Numbered from the stretch's first letter, positions 49,704 through 59,379 are shown. The stretch is 64,000 nt of DNA from Streptomyces sp. NBC_00271 (GCF_036178845.1 NZ_CP108070.1:5332001-5396000), one strand, 5' to 3'. Notes: generated by a model from the sequence alone, not told the origin. Numbers and translations: made by a program.

Positions 49704-52082
49704 CTACGGCATGTGCAGCACCTGCTCGCCCCAGATGGTCTTGCCGGTGCGGGTGTAGCGGGTGCCCCAGCGCTTAGTGAACTGGGCGACCATGAACAGG
49801 CCGCGGCCGCCCTCGTCGAATACTCGGGCCCGGCGCAAATACGGACTGACGCTGCTTCCGTCGCTGACCTCGCAAATCAGCGTCTCACCCTTGATGAGCC
49901 GCAGCCGGATCGGCCCTCCAGCGTGCCGCATCGCGTTGGTGACCAGCTCGCTCACCACCAGCTGCGTGACGAACGCGGCCTCCGCCAGTCCCCACAGGGC
50001 GAGCTGCTCCGCTGCGAGCCGGCGAGCGTCGGCGACGACCGCGGGATCGCTGGGCAGGTCCCAGCTGGCGAGGCGGTCCTCGCCGAACACGCAGGGGCGT
50101 GCCAGGAGCAGGGTGACGTCGTCGGCATGCGGTTCGGGGCACAGGGTGTCCAGGACGGTGTCGCACAGAGCATCAAGCGAGGTGGCCGGGAGGGCGAGGG
50201 CGCTGCACAGGTCGGAGCACCCTTCGTCGACATCGCGATCCCAGGTGGTGAGGAGACCGTCGGTGAACAGTGCCAGCAGGCCCCCTTCAGGCACGATGAC
50301 GTCCGCCGCCTCGAACGGCAGACTGCCGAGTCCCAGCGGAGGGCCACAGGGCATGTCGATGACACTGCTGGTGCCGTCCGGGTGGATCAGCACGGGGGCG
50401 GGGTGGCCGGCGCGGGCCAGGGAGCAGGTGCCGGAGACCGGGTCGTAAACGGCGTACAGACAGGTGGCACCGATGTCGCCGGGGATCTCACCGGTGGGCT
50501 CGCCACCTTGCTCACCCGCGGTGTGGGTGATGATGTCGTCGAGGTGAGTGAGGAGTTCCTCGGGCGGCAGGTCGATGTCGGCGAGGGTGCGCACGGCGGT
50601 ACGCAGGCGGCCCATGGTCGCAGAGGCGTTGATGCCGTGTCCGACGACATCGCCGACCACCAAGCCGACTCGTGCTCCGGGGAGGGGAACCACGTCGAAC
50701 CAGTCACCGCCTGCCTGGGCGCCGCCGCCCGCAGGCAGGTAACGGGCGGCCGTCTCCACGGCGGGGTGCACGGTCGACTCCCGGGGCAGCAAGGCCCGCT
50801 GCAGTGCGAGCGCGACGCCGCGCTCCCGCGTGAACCGGCGGGCGTTGTCCAAACAGATCGCGAGCCGGTCGACGAGGTCCTCGCTGATCGCCGTGCAGTC
50901 GGGGCCGAAGGCTTCTTCATGCGAGGCCTCGTACCTGACGAACAGGACTACCCCGAGGGAAACGCCCTGAGTACGGATCGGCACAGCGATGAGCGAGTGG
51001 GGGCCGAACGTCTCCGCGAGCGACGCCTGAACGGGATCCTCGGCCAGCCAACGGATGACCTCGAAATCCTTGGTGCTGTGACGAACGGCCCGGTTCTCGG
51101 CCAGACACCGCGCGACCGGCGACGACCATGGATGGGTGTGCACTTCCGTAGCGCCGATCACCGCATCGGGCGCGTGCCGGGCGGCCCACTGGTATGCCGC
51201 CATGCGCAGGGCAGTGACACCCCGAGGAAGGACTGGCGCGGGCAGCTCCCCCTGGAAGACGGGCTCCAGAAGGTCCACACTGACGAAGTCGGCGAAGCGA
51301 GGGACAGCGAGTTCCGCGAATTCTCGTGCGGTTCCCACGATGTCCAGGCTCGTACCCACGCGGGTCCTGGCCTCGCTGATCAAGGCGATGCGCTCCCTGG
51401 AGTCGTACTGCTGGGAGTAGTCGGACGCCGCAACGCCCACCGCACGCACCGAGCCGTCCGCGTCCCTGAGCGGGAAGACGTCCATGGCCCAGGCGTGGGC
51501 CTTGGATTCCCCGGGGAGCCTGACGATGGGCTCCACCGCTTCCGCTTTTCCGGTCCGGGCCACTCGAAGGACCCGCCGCTCCACCTCCTCGATCGCGTTG
51601 CCCTGGAGAATCTCGGTCAGGCGCCGCCCGCGGGCCTCCTCCTCGGAAAAGCCCCCCACTCCAAGCATCGGCTGGTTCCCGCGCAGCAGGCGCCCGTCGA
51701 GGTCGCAAATGGCAACGGCAAGCGGCTGCTGCTCGAATATCCACTGCGGGAGCAAGGCATGCCGTGGTGCGCCTGTCGCGGCCTCGGGCACGGCCGTCAG
51801 CAGGAGCAGGAAGCCGCAATCCCGATCGGTGTCCTGCAGCGGGCACAAGTGCACCTGCGCGCGCAGCGCGAGGCCGTCGCGGTGCCGCAGCGTTCCCTCT
51901 GCCGTCAGCAGGTCGTCCACCGGCCTGCCGATGATTTCAACAGGGGCGTATCCGAGCAGTTCCTGCGCACCACTGCTCCAGTGGGTCACGCAGCCGTCCC
52001 GGTCCAGCACGCCTGCCGCGGCGGACACGTCCAAGCGAGCACCGGTGAATTGGCGAGTGTTCCGCCTGCCCCAGGTGTGCAT
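49704..52082 (-). CDS. PAS-PAS-GAF-PP2C-HATPase phosphatase/anti-sigma protein
   Basis: This multidomain stress-signalling protein of 792 residues has two PAS domains (VLDRDGCVTHWSSGAQELLG; QPLAVAICDLDGRLLRGNQP), a GAF domain, a PP2C domain (AGGDWFDVVPLPG, VVGDVVGHG, FTDGLLT, ADDVTLLLAR) and a C-terminal RsbW-type ATPase domain (LVVSELVTNAMRHAGGPIRL, DEGGRGLFMVAQF). It thus joins phosphatase and kinase-like anti-sigma functions. ATG 52082 is chosen over 52145 with moderate certainty. It is transcribed toward the gene at 47223. Confidence 0.87.
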   Translation of the reverse strand: MHTWGRRNTRQFTGARLDVSAAAGVLDRDGCVTHWSSGAQELLGYAPVEIIGRPVDDLLTAEGTLRHRDGLALRAQVHLCPLQDTDRDCGFLLLLTAVPEAATGAPRHALLPQWIFEQQPLAVAICDLDGRLLRGNQPMLGVGGFSEEEARGRRLTEILQGNAIEEVERRVLRVARTGKAEAVEPIVRLPGESKAHAWAMDVFPLRDADGSVRAVGVAASDYSQQYDSRERIALISEARTRVGTSLDIVGTAREFAELAVPRFADFVSVDLLEPVFQGELPAPVLPRGVTALRMAAYQWAARHAPDAVIGATEVHTHPWSSPVARCLAENRAVRHSTKDFEVIRWLAEDPVQASLAETFGPHSLIAVPIRTQGVSLGVVLFVRYEASHEEAFGPDCTAISEDLVDRLAICLDNARRFTRERGVALALQRALLPRESTVHPAVETAARYLPAGGGAQAGGDWFDVVPLPGARVGLVVGDVVGHGINASATMGRLRTAVRTLADIDLPPEELLTHLDDIITHTAGEQGGEPTGEIPGDIGATCLYAVYDPVSGTCSLARAGHPAPVLIHPDGTSSVIDMPCGPPLGLGSLPFEAADVIVPEGGLLALFTDGLLTTWDRDVDEGCSDLCSALALPATSLDALCDTVLDTLCPEPHADDVTLLLARPCVFGEDRLASWDLPSDPAVVADARRLAAEQLALWGLAEAAFVTQLVVSELVTNAMRHAGGPIRLRLIKGETLICEVSDGSSVSPYLRRARVFDEGGRGLFMVAQFTKRWGTRYTRTGKTIWGEQVLHMP

Positions 52083-52746
52083 GGTGGTCTCTGATCTCTT
52101 GTCGCAGGCAGTATCCACAGTGCTCCTGGGACCATGGGATGGCAAGCTTCAGGCGGCCTGCCTCGACCCACCTGCGCACCCGTCGGGCCTGCACGTGGTC
52201 CAGTAACCCCACTTCGTCCGACCCGGGGCAGACCACCGCTCGCATGCCGGAAAACACCGTGGCCGGCCCGCCCCGGAATCCGCCGACAGCCGGTCGAGGT
52301 CGGAGATGTTCAGCAGGTACAGCATTGTCTCTGCGATGCGCGATTTCGCACCGATCACCAGTGGCGCTGCTACGCAGACGCTCCGCGAACGGATTCGGCA
52401 CACATGAGGCCGGGAAGCCCCGTGAACACGCGAGTCGCAGGTTCGAATCCTGCCGGGGGCACGGAACACAGGGCCAGTCCAGGAGGTACCCCCTCCCAGG
52501 CCGGCTCTTCGCCGTTTCAGGCGCCGTGCCACATGCGTGCCGCCCCCCATCCCTGATCGACGCGGTCACTGCGGGGCACGGCCTTGATCTCTACTGCCGG
52601 GTCTGACGAACTGCCAGTAGCGCCGACGCGCCAAGCCAGCAGACAAGACCTCAGCCGTAACTAAGGGTGAGCCAACGCCGCATAAGGTTGATCGGATGTG
52701 AAAGGTTCCCCATGGCGATGAAATCGCCTAAGTTATTCCGATTAGC
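52083..52746. other. interval containing the partial att site
   Basis: No credible gene is seen. It contains the core fragment (52434-52462), a hairpin and an arm repeat that closely match those after 42311. Confidence 0.6.
52434..52462 (+). other. partial att core copy (29 bp)
   Basis: The last 29 bases of the core, GTCGCAGGTTCGAATCCTGC and onward to GGGGGCAC, are intact; the anticodon-loop part is lost. The 80 bases after it resemble 42312-42395, including the hairpin and the GTGCCACATGCGTGCC arm repeat (52526). Confidence 0.85.
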
Positions 52747-55700
52747 ATGAAATGGCTGCGTATAGATCGCTGCAGGTCCACATCCGATCACATGCGGCCC
52801 AGCGGGTACCCAAGCGGTGAGCGGAGGCGACAGTCGGCAGTGGTGAACACCAGAGGCGGCGAAGCGGACAACACCGGCCCGTCCATACCTCACGTCCCCC
52901 ATCCACTGCACCAGCGGCAGGGCCGGACCAAGACCGTACGGCCCCTGAAGCGACACCGCATGCGGATGCGGCTGCTGGACGCCGTGGACGAGGACCGGCG
53001 CACTGTCGCAGTGCTGCTGACCGCGCTCCAGCAGGCGGTAGCCGAGGTGCAGGGCCTGGGCGGCATGGTGCATCTCCCGGGCGGCGGCATGAGCGGCATC
53101 CTCTACCTGGTCGCAGACAGTGGCCTGCCGGAGTCGATGACCCGGCCCTGGCTGATCATCCCGGTACGGGGCACGGCGCCGCCCAGCAGCGCCGCCCGCA
53201 ACGACACCATCACCTGGCAGCCCGATCTGGCCCCGCCCGACCCAGTGCCAGGCCGGGACCCCGCCGCCCTGTGGCCTTCCGGACTCCCCGCCGGCATCGG
53301 TCACCTGGCCGTCCCCATTCCGGGCGGTGGCCGGCGACGCGGCGCGCTCTCCGTCCTCTTCGCCCCGGGCACCGAGCCCGGCGCGGCGGAGCGCGCGTTT
53401 CTGAACGAGGTGGCGACCTGGATGTCCGGGAGGCTCAAGTCGTCCGGGATCCTCAATCCGTCCCCCACCCTGCTGCGCGCCCTGGAGAACGGGCCAGGAC
53501 CGCGGGAGGCCGTCCCCCCGTGGGGTGTGGAAGCGGTGCCGTCCATCACGTACACCTGGGACCTGCGCACCGGCGAGCTGACCTCCGACCGGCCCGTCGT
53601 GGAGGTGCTGGCCGGCATCGATCCGGAGGTGATGAGCGGCGGCATCGAGGCGTGGGCAGAGCTGATCCACCCGGACGACCTGCCAGGGGCGGTAGCCGGC
53701 TTCGACACCGGCATCCAGATGCGCGGCGGCTTCCAGAACGAGTACCGGATCCGGCGCCAGGACGGCACATACCTCTGGATCGAGGCCCGTGCCCGGACGA
53801 TCACGGACGAAGACGGGATGCCGGTGAAGGTGATCGGCACCCTCCGGGACAGCAGCGAAACGCACGCCGCCGCCGAGTCGGTGGGGCGGGCGCTGCGACA
53901 CATGAGCGACGGCTTCGTCTCCCTGGACACGGACTGGCGCATCGGATTTCTCAATCAGGCCGCCGAGCGGCTCTTCGGCGCCGCGGGAGATGTGGCCGGA
54001 GCCCTGCTCTGGGACATTCCCGCGGTACGTGCCGTGCCGGGACTGGAGCAACGGTGCCGGGCCACGGCTGCCCAGGGCCAGCCGGCCGGATTCGACGTAC
54101 CGGGGTCGAACGGGACGTCCTGGTACCACCTGCGGCTGGTACCGGTGCCGGAAGGCCTCACGCTCTACATCACCGACACCACCGAGCGACATCTACGGGA
54201 GGTCGAGCGGGCCGCCGCGGAGCGGGCGGCCGGAAAACGGGCGGCCCTGGTGCAGCGGACGACGCGGGAGCTGGCCGAGGCTGTCACGGCCCAGGACGTG
54301 ATGGCGGCGGTGGCCGAAGGCGTGATGACACCCCTCGGGGCCACCGGACTCGTCATGCTCGACGTGTTCGGCGACCGGCTGACCGTGGTCGGCTCCCGTG
54401 GGTATTCGGAGCGCTTCACCCGACTGCTGGACGGGCACTGGACAGTGAGGGACGTCGCCAACCCGGTCGGGGACGCCCTGCGCACCCGCACCACCCTCTT
54501 CATCTCCTCCCCGGAGGAGTTCCTGCAGCGGTACCCGGAGACCGAGATCCTGGTCCGGGAGAGCGGCAAGCAGGCGTGGGCCGTTCTGCCGCTGACTGCA
54601 TCAGGGCGCGACATCGGCGCGGCGGTGATCTCCTTCGGTCGACCGCGGGTGCTGGACGATGACGAACGAACGCTGCTGACCGCTCTCAGCGGACTGATCG
54701 CGCAGGCCCTGGAGCGGGCCGGGCTCTACGACGAGGCGACGACCCGGGCCCGTACGCTCCAGCGCAGCCTGCTGCCGCAGGCATTGCCCAAGCTGCCCGA
54801 GGTGACGGCGGCGGCGCGCTACCAGTCGGCCAAGCAGGGAGCCGACGTCGGCGGCGACTGGTACGACGTGATCCCGCTCTCCGCGGCCCGGGTGGCGCTT
54901 GTGATCGGAGACGTCATGGGCCACGGCATGGCCGAGGCCGCCACCATGGGCAGGCTCCGCACGGCCGTCCGTACCCTCTCGGAGCTGGAGCTGCCGCCCG
55001 ACGAAATCCTCGGACACCTCAACGACATCGTCGGCGAGCTGGGCACCGATGCCTTCGTAACCTGCCTGTACGGCATCTACGACCCGGTGACCCGGCGTCT
55101 GTCGTACGCCAGCGCCGGTCAGCCGCCCCCGGCGGTGGCCCACCCCGACGGCACCGTCACCTTCCTGCCCATGACCCCGGACCCGCCACTGGGGGTGGCC
55201 GCTCCGCCCTTCGAAGCCCTCGAGACCCTCCTGCCCGCCGACAGCCTGCTCGCCCTCTACAGCGACGGCCTGGTCGAGAGCAAGGACAGGGATGTCACCA
55301 CCGGCATGAGCCGCCTCGCCGAGCTCCTCCTTCAGTCCGTGAACACCATGCCGACCTCACAGGCGGACGCGTCCGACCTGGACGCCCTCTGCGCCACCAT
55401 CACCTCCGCGCTCCTTCCCGCCCACGGCGAGCTGATAGACGACGCCGCCCTGCTGCTGGTCCGCACCCACCCGCTGGACGCGGAGAACGTCGCCGAGTGG
55501 CCGTTGCCGGAGGACCCGGTGGCGGCGGGCCAGGCCCGGGAGCTGGTCCGCGCCCAGCTCACCGACTGGGACCTGGCCGATGAGGACCTGATCATGACCA
55601 CCGAACTCCTGGTCAGCGAGCTGGTCGGAAACGTCATCCGGCACGCCTGCGGCCCCATCCGGCTGCGCATGCTCCGCAGCCGCGCACTGATCTGCGAGGT

Positions 55701-55869
55701 CTCCGACGCCAGCCTGACCACACCGCACATCCGCCACACCTCCGCCACCGACGAGGGCGGCCGCGGCCTCCAGCTCATCTCCGCACTCTGCCAACGCTGG
55801 GGCACCCGCCACACCCGCACAGGCAAGTCCATCTGGACCGAACAGCCCCTCCCCACCACCTCGGTTTGA
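52747..55869 (+). CDS. GAF-PAS-PAS-GAF-PP2C-HATPase signalling protein
   Basis: At up to 1,040 residues this is the largest of the phosphatase group. It has an N-terminal GAF-like domain, a PAS domain with its PAC extension (YTWDLRTGELTSDRPVVEVL, RRQDGTYLWIEARARTITDE), a second PAS (SDGFVSLDTDWRIGFLNQAA), GAF (ALVQRTTRELAEAVTAQDVM), PP2C (VGGDWYDVIPLS, VIGDVMGHG, YSDGLVESKDRD, DDAALLLVR) and an RsbW-like ATPase (ELLVSELVGNVIRHACGPIR). The start is uncertain; ATG 52960 (MRMRLLDAVDED) is as plausible as 52747. Confidence 0.87.
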   Translation: MKWLRIDRCRSTSDHMRPSGYPSGERRRQSAVVNTRGGEADNTGPSIPHVPHPLHQRQGRTKTVRPLKRHRMRMRLLDAVDEDRRTVAVLLTALQQAVAEVQGLGGMVHLPGGGMSGILYLVADSGLPESMTRPWLIIPVRGTAPPSSAARNDTITWQPDLAPPDPVPGRDPAALWPSGLPAGIGHLAVPIPGGGRRRGALSVLFAPGTEPGAAERAFLNEVATWMSGRLKSSGILNPSPTLLRALENGPGPREAVPPWGVEAVPSITYTWDLRTGELTSDRPVVEVLAGIDPEVMSGGIEAWAELIHPDDLPGAVAGFDTGIQMRGGFQNEYRIRRQDGTYLWIEARARTITDEDGMPVKVIGTLRDSSETHAAAESVGRALRHMSDGFVSLDTDWRIGFLNQAAERLFGAAGDVAGALLWDIPAVRAVPGLEQRCRATAAQGQPAGFDVPGSNGTSWYHLRLVPVPEGLTLYITDTTERHLREVERAAAERAAGKRAALVQRTTRELAEAVTAQDVMAAVAEGVMTPLGATGLVMLDVFGDRLTVVGSRGYSERFTRLLDGHWTVRDVANPVGDALRTRTTLFISSPEEFLQRYPETEILVRESGKQAWAVLPLTASGRDIGAAVISFGRPRVLDDDERTLLTALSGLIAQALERAGLYDEATTRARTLQRSLLPQALPKLPEVTAAARYQSAKQGADVGGDWYDVIPLSAARVALVIGDVMGHGMAEAATMGRLRTAVRTLSELELPPDEILGHLNDIVGELGTDAFVTCLYGIYDPVTRRLSYASAGQPPPAVAHPDGTVTFLPMTPDPPLGVAAPPFEALETLLPADSLLALYSDGLVESKDRDVTTGMSRLAELLLQSVNTMPTSQADASDLDALCATITSALLPAHGELIDDAALLLVRTHPLDAENVAEWPLPEDPVAAGQARELVRAQLTDWDLADEDLIMTTELLVSELVGNVIRHACGPIRLRMLRSRALICEVSDASLTTPHIRHTSATDEGGRGLQLISALCQRWGTRHTRTGKSIWTEQPLPTTSV

Positions 55870-56471
55870 TCTTTGACCGCGCAGGTCACCGTTCGCCCGG
55901 GTAAGCGCCTGAACTGGCCGCGAATGGCCGCAGATTCCCAAGCAAAGAGTTCCGAGGCACGGCGCTCCGGCACTCCCGTCACGGGACGGCCGTGGCATCC
56001 GGCCGACGACACAAGCCGGTGGCGTGGCCAAGGCCGGTGGGGGTACAGCGAGACATACGCGCGCCTGGTCGGACGGCGCACCCGCCATCGTGGCTGGCTG
56101 TCGTCGGCTGAGGCTCGTGCCACAACCGTGCCAGATACTGGGGTCAGCCACGGTCAACGAGGGCGTCCTACAGCCGCGCTGCCGTCCGCCTCACCACGTA
56201 TCGAAGCCCCAGGCCGGCGGACGGACTCTCGAACCTCTCTCCTAAAGCGGGTGTCGCAGGTTCGAATCCTGCCGGGGGCACAACGCAGTACGCCGCCGAC
56301 CTGGGGTTTCTCGCCCAGGGAGGCACTTTGTTCGGCCTCGGACTCCTCGTCCGGGGCCGTTTGCGTGAGCAGTGCGTGAGCGGACGGGTCGCTAGGCCCC
56401 GATATTTCTCGGACGGATCAGCACTATCCGGCACGGTGTCTCACAACCGAGGGCTACCCCGTAAGGACATG
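55870..56471. other. right end of element 4 and start of element 5, no gene
   Basis: No credible gene is seen. It contains arm repeats (56117-56133 and 56363-56381) and the core copy 56237-56281, followed by a CCTGGG/CCCAGG hairpin. Confidence 0.6.
56237..56281 (+). other. intact att core copy
   Basis: Forty-five bases match the tRNA from CTCTCCTAAAGC to GGGGGCAC. They are followed by a different arm-repeat type, GCGTGAGC twice, 11 bp apart (56363 and 56374). Confidence 0.92.
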
Positions 56472-56607
56472 ATCTGGTGGAGACCACCTCCGCGGAGGAC
56501 TCGGACGGCACCTCGGACGACCTCGGCTCGATCGAACTGGGCGAGAACGGCTTCCCCGACGAGTCCTGGTCGCGCCCGGGCCCACGGCCCTCTACCACGG
56601 TGGCGGC

Positions 56608-56871
56608 ATGAAGTTCCGGTGTCACCGTCCCGCGACCCGCATCTCCAAGACGGACAACGCCCAGCTGGGCGACATCGTCTTCTTCAAATGGAAGAAGGAA
56701 CGGCGCTACAACCACGCCGCGGTGGTGACCTCCAAGGTGCGGGGACACCTGGGACTCTCCCAGCACGGCATCAAGAACCACACCACGCTCGACGATGTGC
56801 TGGCGCGGTACCGCGGCACCAGCAACCCGATACAACGAGTCCTGATCATCCGACCCAGGAGTGCCAAATGA
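56608..56871 (+). pseudogene. C-terminal fragment of a putative amidase
   Basis: The frame DNAQLGDIVFFKWKKERRYN, then HAAVVTSKV and QHGIKNHTTLDDVLARYRGT, matches the end of putative amidase (cysteine-peptidase-like) domain proteins. The N-terminal part is missing; a short frame just upstream (from GTG 56477) may be a frameshifted piece. Confidence 0.5.
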
Positions 56872-57413
56872 GGGCAGGGACCGCAGCGCGCGGCCCGATG
56901 ACCGGAGCGCTGGCAGCCAGTGTGCTGTTCGCGGCGCTGACCGGGTGCTCGTCCACGGACGACACGGCGGACACCCGCTACGCCAAGGAGTACACCGGCC
57001 ATGAACCCCTGCACGTGCTCGGCTACCCCTCCACCGGCTCACTCGGCGTCACGCAACAGCTCGTCTGGCGGATCGCGGACGCTTCCGCCGACCGGCTCGC
57101 GGCACTCGCCACCGGTGACGGCGGCAAGGACGCCGCACGCAGCACGGCCGACAACTGGATCAAGGCATTCGGAAAGGGAGCGGGCGGGAAGGTCGCAGCC
57201 GACTTCTACGGCGAAGGCTCCGAGCGTCAGGCCGTCGTCCTGTACTTCCAGGACACCGGGCAGACGAAGGAGATCAGCGTGCGCCTCGACGGGAACGCGG
57301 GCGACGACGGCTGGCACGTCCTCATGGACGAACCGTCCATGAAGGAGGCCACGGCAGAGCCGACCTGGGCGCCCCGAACCCCGGGCGGCTCAGGATCTTC
57401 TCGCACCCGCTGA
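56868..57413 (+). CDS. lipoprotein of unknown function
   Basis: The 181-residue secreted lipoprotein has a signal peptide with lipobox (ALAASVLFAALTGC) and cysteine acylation site. The mature part (LGVTQQLVWRIADASADRLA) has no domain I recognise. AGGAG precedes the ATG, which overlaps the stop of the amidase fragment (ATGA), so the two were once an operon. Confidence 0.75.
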   Translation: MRAGTAARGPMTGALAASVLFAALTGCSSTDDTADTRYAKEYTGHEPLHVLGYPSTGSLGVTQQLVWRIADASADRLAALATGDGGKDAARSTADNWIKAFGKGAGGKVAADFYGEGSERQAVVLYFQDTGQTKEISVRLDGNAGDDGWHVLMDEPSMKEATAEPTWAPRTPGGSGSSRTR

Positions 57414-57529
57414 CCCGCCCCCGTGCTGCCACGGCGCCCTCGCATCCGTACCGCGCAGGGCGCCGTGGCGTGTCCGGGGCCGCCGGCCAGGACGCGCGGG
57501 GCTGCCGAGGCGGTGCGGGAGGTGAGGGC

Positions 57530-58060
57530 CTAGGAGTTGTCTTCAGATGTCACTCCCACATCAGGAGCGATGCGAGGGCGACGGCTGCTTGGCAGGACTC
57601 GGCGGTCTTGTCGTACCGGGTGGCGATGCCGCGCCACTGCTTGAGCCGGTTGAAGCAGCGTTCCACCACGTTGCGCCGCTTGTAGAGCTGCGTGTCGAAG
57701 GCTGGCGGACGCCCGCCGCGGCTGCCGCGCCGGAGGCGATTGCGGACCTGGTCGGCCCGTTGGGGGATGGTGTGGCGGATGCCTCGCCGTCGGAGCCGGC
57801 CGCGGATTGCTCTGGAGCTGCAGCCCTTGTCGCCCAGGACGTGGGTGGGCCGCACGTGGGGGCGTCCCGGGCCGATGCGGGGTACCCGGATCGCCTCCAT
57901 CACGGCGGTGAACTGGGTGCAGTCGTTGGTGTTCCCGCCGACACCAGCCAGTCGACGTCCCCGGCCGCGTCGGCCCGCGCCTGGGCGGCACGGAGCATCT
58001 GTTCGAACGTGCCGTCCATGGCCCACCGGTGAAGACACGGCCTAGTGCTCGCGGCGGCCC
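57530..58060 (-). pseudogene. IS5-family transposase remnant
   Basis: The C-terminal half is intact in one frame (VLGDKGCSSRAIRGRLRRRG, RPPAFDTQLYKRRNVVERCF, NRLKQWRGIATRYDKTAESC) and the upstream part (MDGTFEQMLRAAQARADAAG, DVDWLVS) lies in another. The segment with the first catalytic Asp region is missing between them. This is a decayed IS5-type DDE transposase. Confidence 0.85.
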
Positions 58061-58349
58061 AGCGGTGGAGGTAACGCGCTACCCGACAGGCATGTCGGAT
58101 GCCGAGTGGACCACGGTGTCCCGGCCGTTGTTGCCGTGTCGAGGTCGCCGCGTAGCCAGGGCGGAAGGCAGGAGGCGTACTGCCGCTGCGCGATGCCTTC
58201 TTTGGTGATGAGGTGTCAGGCTCCGCAACTGGACGGCGTGTTGCATGCCATCGGGACGCCCCCCCCCGGGCCGCCAAGTCACCCCGTGCGATTAGCATCT
58301 GCACAGAAACCACTGTTTCGCGGTCATTCAGCTGGAGAGAGCAACGCGC

Positions 58350-58727
58350 ATGCATAAGTCCATACGCCGGGCACTGATCACGGCCCCCGTTTCCGCCGTC
58401 GTCGGCCTCGGCCTCGCCTTCACTATCGGCGCGGGCACGAGTTCGGCAGCCCCGCACAATGTCAACGAGCGGTACGCCCAGGGCTCCATGTCGTACAACC
58501 CTGCCACCGACACTGTCACGGTCAAGGACCTCAAGGCAGACGGCCGCACCTTCGCCGTCAGTCTCTTCGGGCCCGCCTCAGACAACGTCCGCGTGTGCAA
58601 GGTGGGCGGCAAGGGCAAGTCCAAGACCTGCGACTTCAACTTCAACAGCGGTCGGCTGAACGTCCTGGTCTTCAGCGAGCGGGGCAACCAGCACTGGGAC
58701 ATCGACAAGTTCCACATGGAGGCCTGA
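58350..58727 (+). CDS. small secreted protein, unknown function
   Basis: This 125-residue protein has a clear signal peptide (LITAPVSAVVGLGLAFTIGAGTSSAAP, in parts) and a mature domain of about 90 residues with two cysteines (VRVCKVGGKGKSKTCDFNFN). GGAGAGAG precedes the ATG. I recognise no family. Confidence 0.75.
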   Translation: MHKSIRRALITAPVSAVVGLGLAFTIGAGTSSAAPHNVNERYAQGSMSYNPATDTVTVKDLKADGRTFAVSLFGPASDNVRVCKVGGKGKSKTCDFNFNSGRLNVLVFSERGNQHWDIDKFHMEA

Positions 58728-58879
58728 CCCACGGACCCGCGGACCCGTGGACCGGGCCGCCGGCCGCCCGCTCCTCCTCCACCTCACGCGTCGTACGAGA
58801 TCTTCCCCCCACTCGCCCATAGTGGGCCGGACCTTCGTCGACTCCTGGTGATCCGTATCGGAGGGGGCGCAGCGGCTCG
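58728..58879. other. short interval without a gene
   Basis: Nothing recognisable is seen before the transposase remnant. Confidence 0.4.
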
Positions 58880-59270
58880 GGGCCGCCGCGGACACAGAAA
58901 GGAAGTCAGCCAGCCACAGGTTGGCTGACAGGACTGTTCCAGCGCGGCTCTGAAGGCGAGCGATGCCGTGCTCAATCCCGATGCATCGCGAGGAGTGCGC
59001 CTTGCACTGACGCTCGCGCATGTCCTCGTACCAGTCCGGCGCGTTCTACTTGAACTTGCGGTGCGGCGGGGTCACCACCCGCCCGCCGGTCCGCGCACCT
59101 CGACCCTGGCAGCCGGCATCCGCGCGTCTCCAGGAGCTCGACCAGCCCTGACTGGCGGGCGTGGGTGATGTCCGCGCAGCTGCCGGGACTGGCCGGACTG
59201 CAGAAGAGCACGTGGCCGTCGCCATCCGTGACGACCCGGGTCTTGGCGGCGTTCTGCTGGGCTCAACACA
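58880..59270 (-). pseudogene. DDE_Tnp_4-like transposase remnant, frameshifted
   Basis: Three frames carry successive pieces: KTRVVTDGDGHVLFCSPASP then ADITHARQSGLVELLET; then GGRVVTPPHRKFK; then MRERQCKAHSSRCIGIEHGI. Together they match the end of a helix-turn-helix DDE endonuclease-type transposase. It ends next to the att copy at 59291. Confidence 0.7.
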
Positions 59271-59290
59271 GACAGGGGAGGCTTTGAGGC

Positions 59291-59336
59291 CTCTCCTAAA
59301 GCGGGTGTCGCAGGTTCGAATCCTGCCTGGGCACCA
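59291..59336 (+). other. distal att copy, original 3' end of the tRNA gene
   Basis: The sequence from CTCTCCTAAAGC to the T arm matches the tRNA, then diverges as CTGGGCACCA, keeping the CCA. It is followed by a strong terminator, so it is probably the 3' end of the ancestral tRNA gene before the first insertion. The acceptor strand has lost one base. Confidence 0.8.
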
Positions 59337-59341
59337 AGGAG

Positions 59342-59373
59342 AAGGCCACCTACGGATCTCCGTAGGTGGCCTT
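59342..59373 (+). terminator. ancestral tRNA terminator
   Basis: AAGGCCACCTACGG (59342-59355) pairs with CCGTAGGTGGCCTT (59360-59373), followed by TTT. Confidence 0.85.
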
Positions 59374-59379
59374 TGACCA

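Larger units (their letters stand above)
46480..52462. mobile_element. third element segment with phosphatase genes
   Basis: It lies between the decayed core at 46468 and the partial core at 52434-52462. It begins with an integrase remnant pointing toward the left core and carries two SpoIIE-type phosphatase genes. Whether these genes came with the element or were trapped is not known. Confidence 0.45.
52463..56281. mobile_element. fourth element segment, related to element 2
   Basis: The left end shares hairpin and arm repeat with element 2. The right end has GTGCCACAACCGTGCCA (56117-56133), identical to the right arm of element 2 (46346), before the intact core at 56237. It contains one large phosphatase gene and no integrase. 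Confidence 0.5.
56282..59336. mobile_element. fifth element segment, heavily decayed
   Basis: Bounded by cores at 56237 and 59291, it holds an amidase fragment, a lipoprotein gene, a small secreted protein gene and two broken transposases. No integrase or transfer gene remains. Confidence 0.45.
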
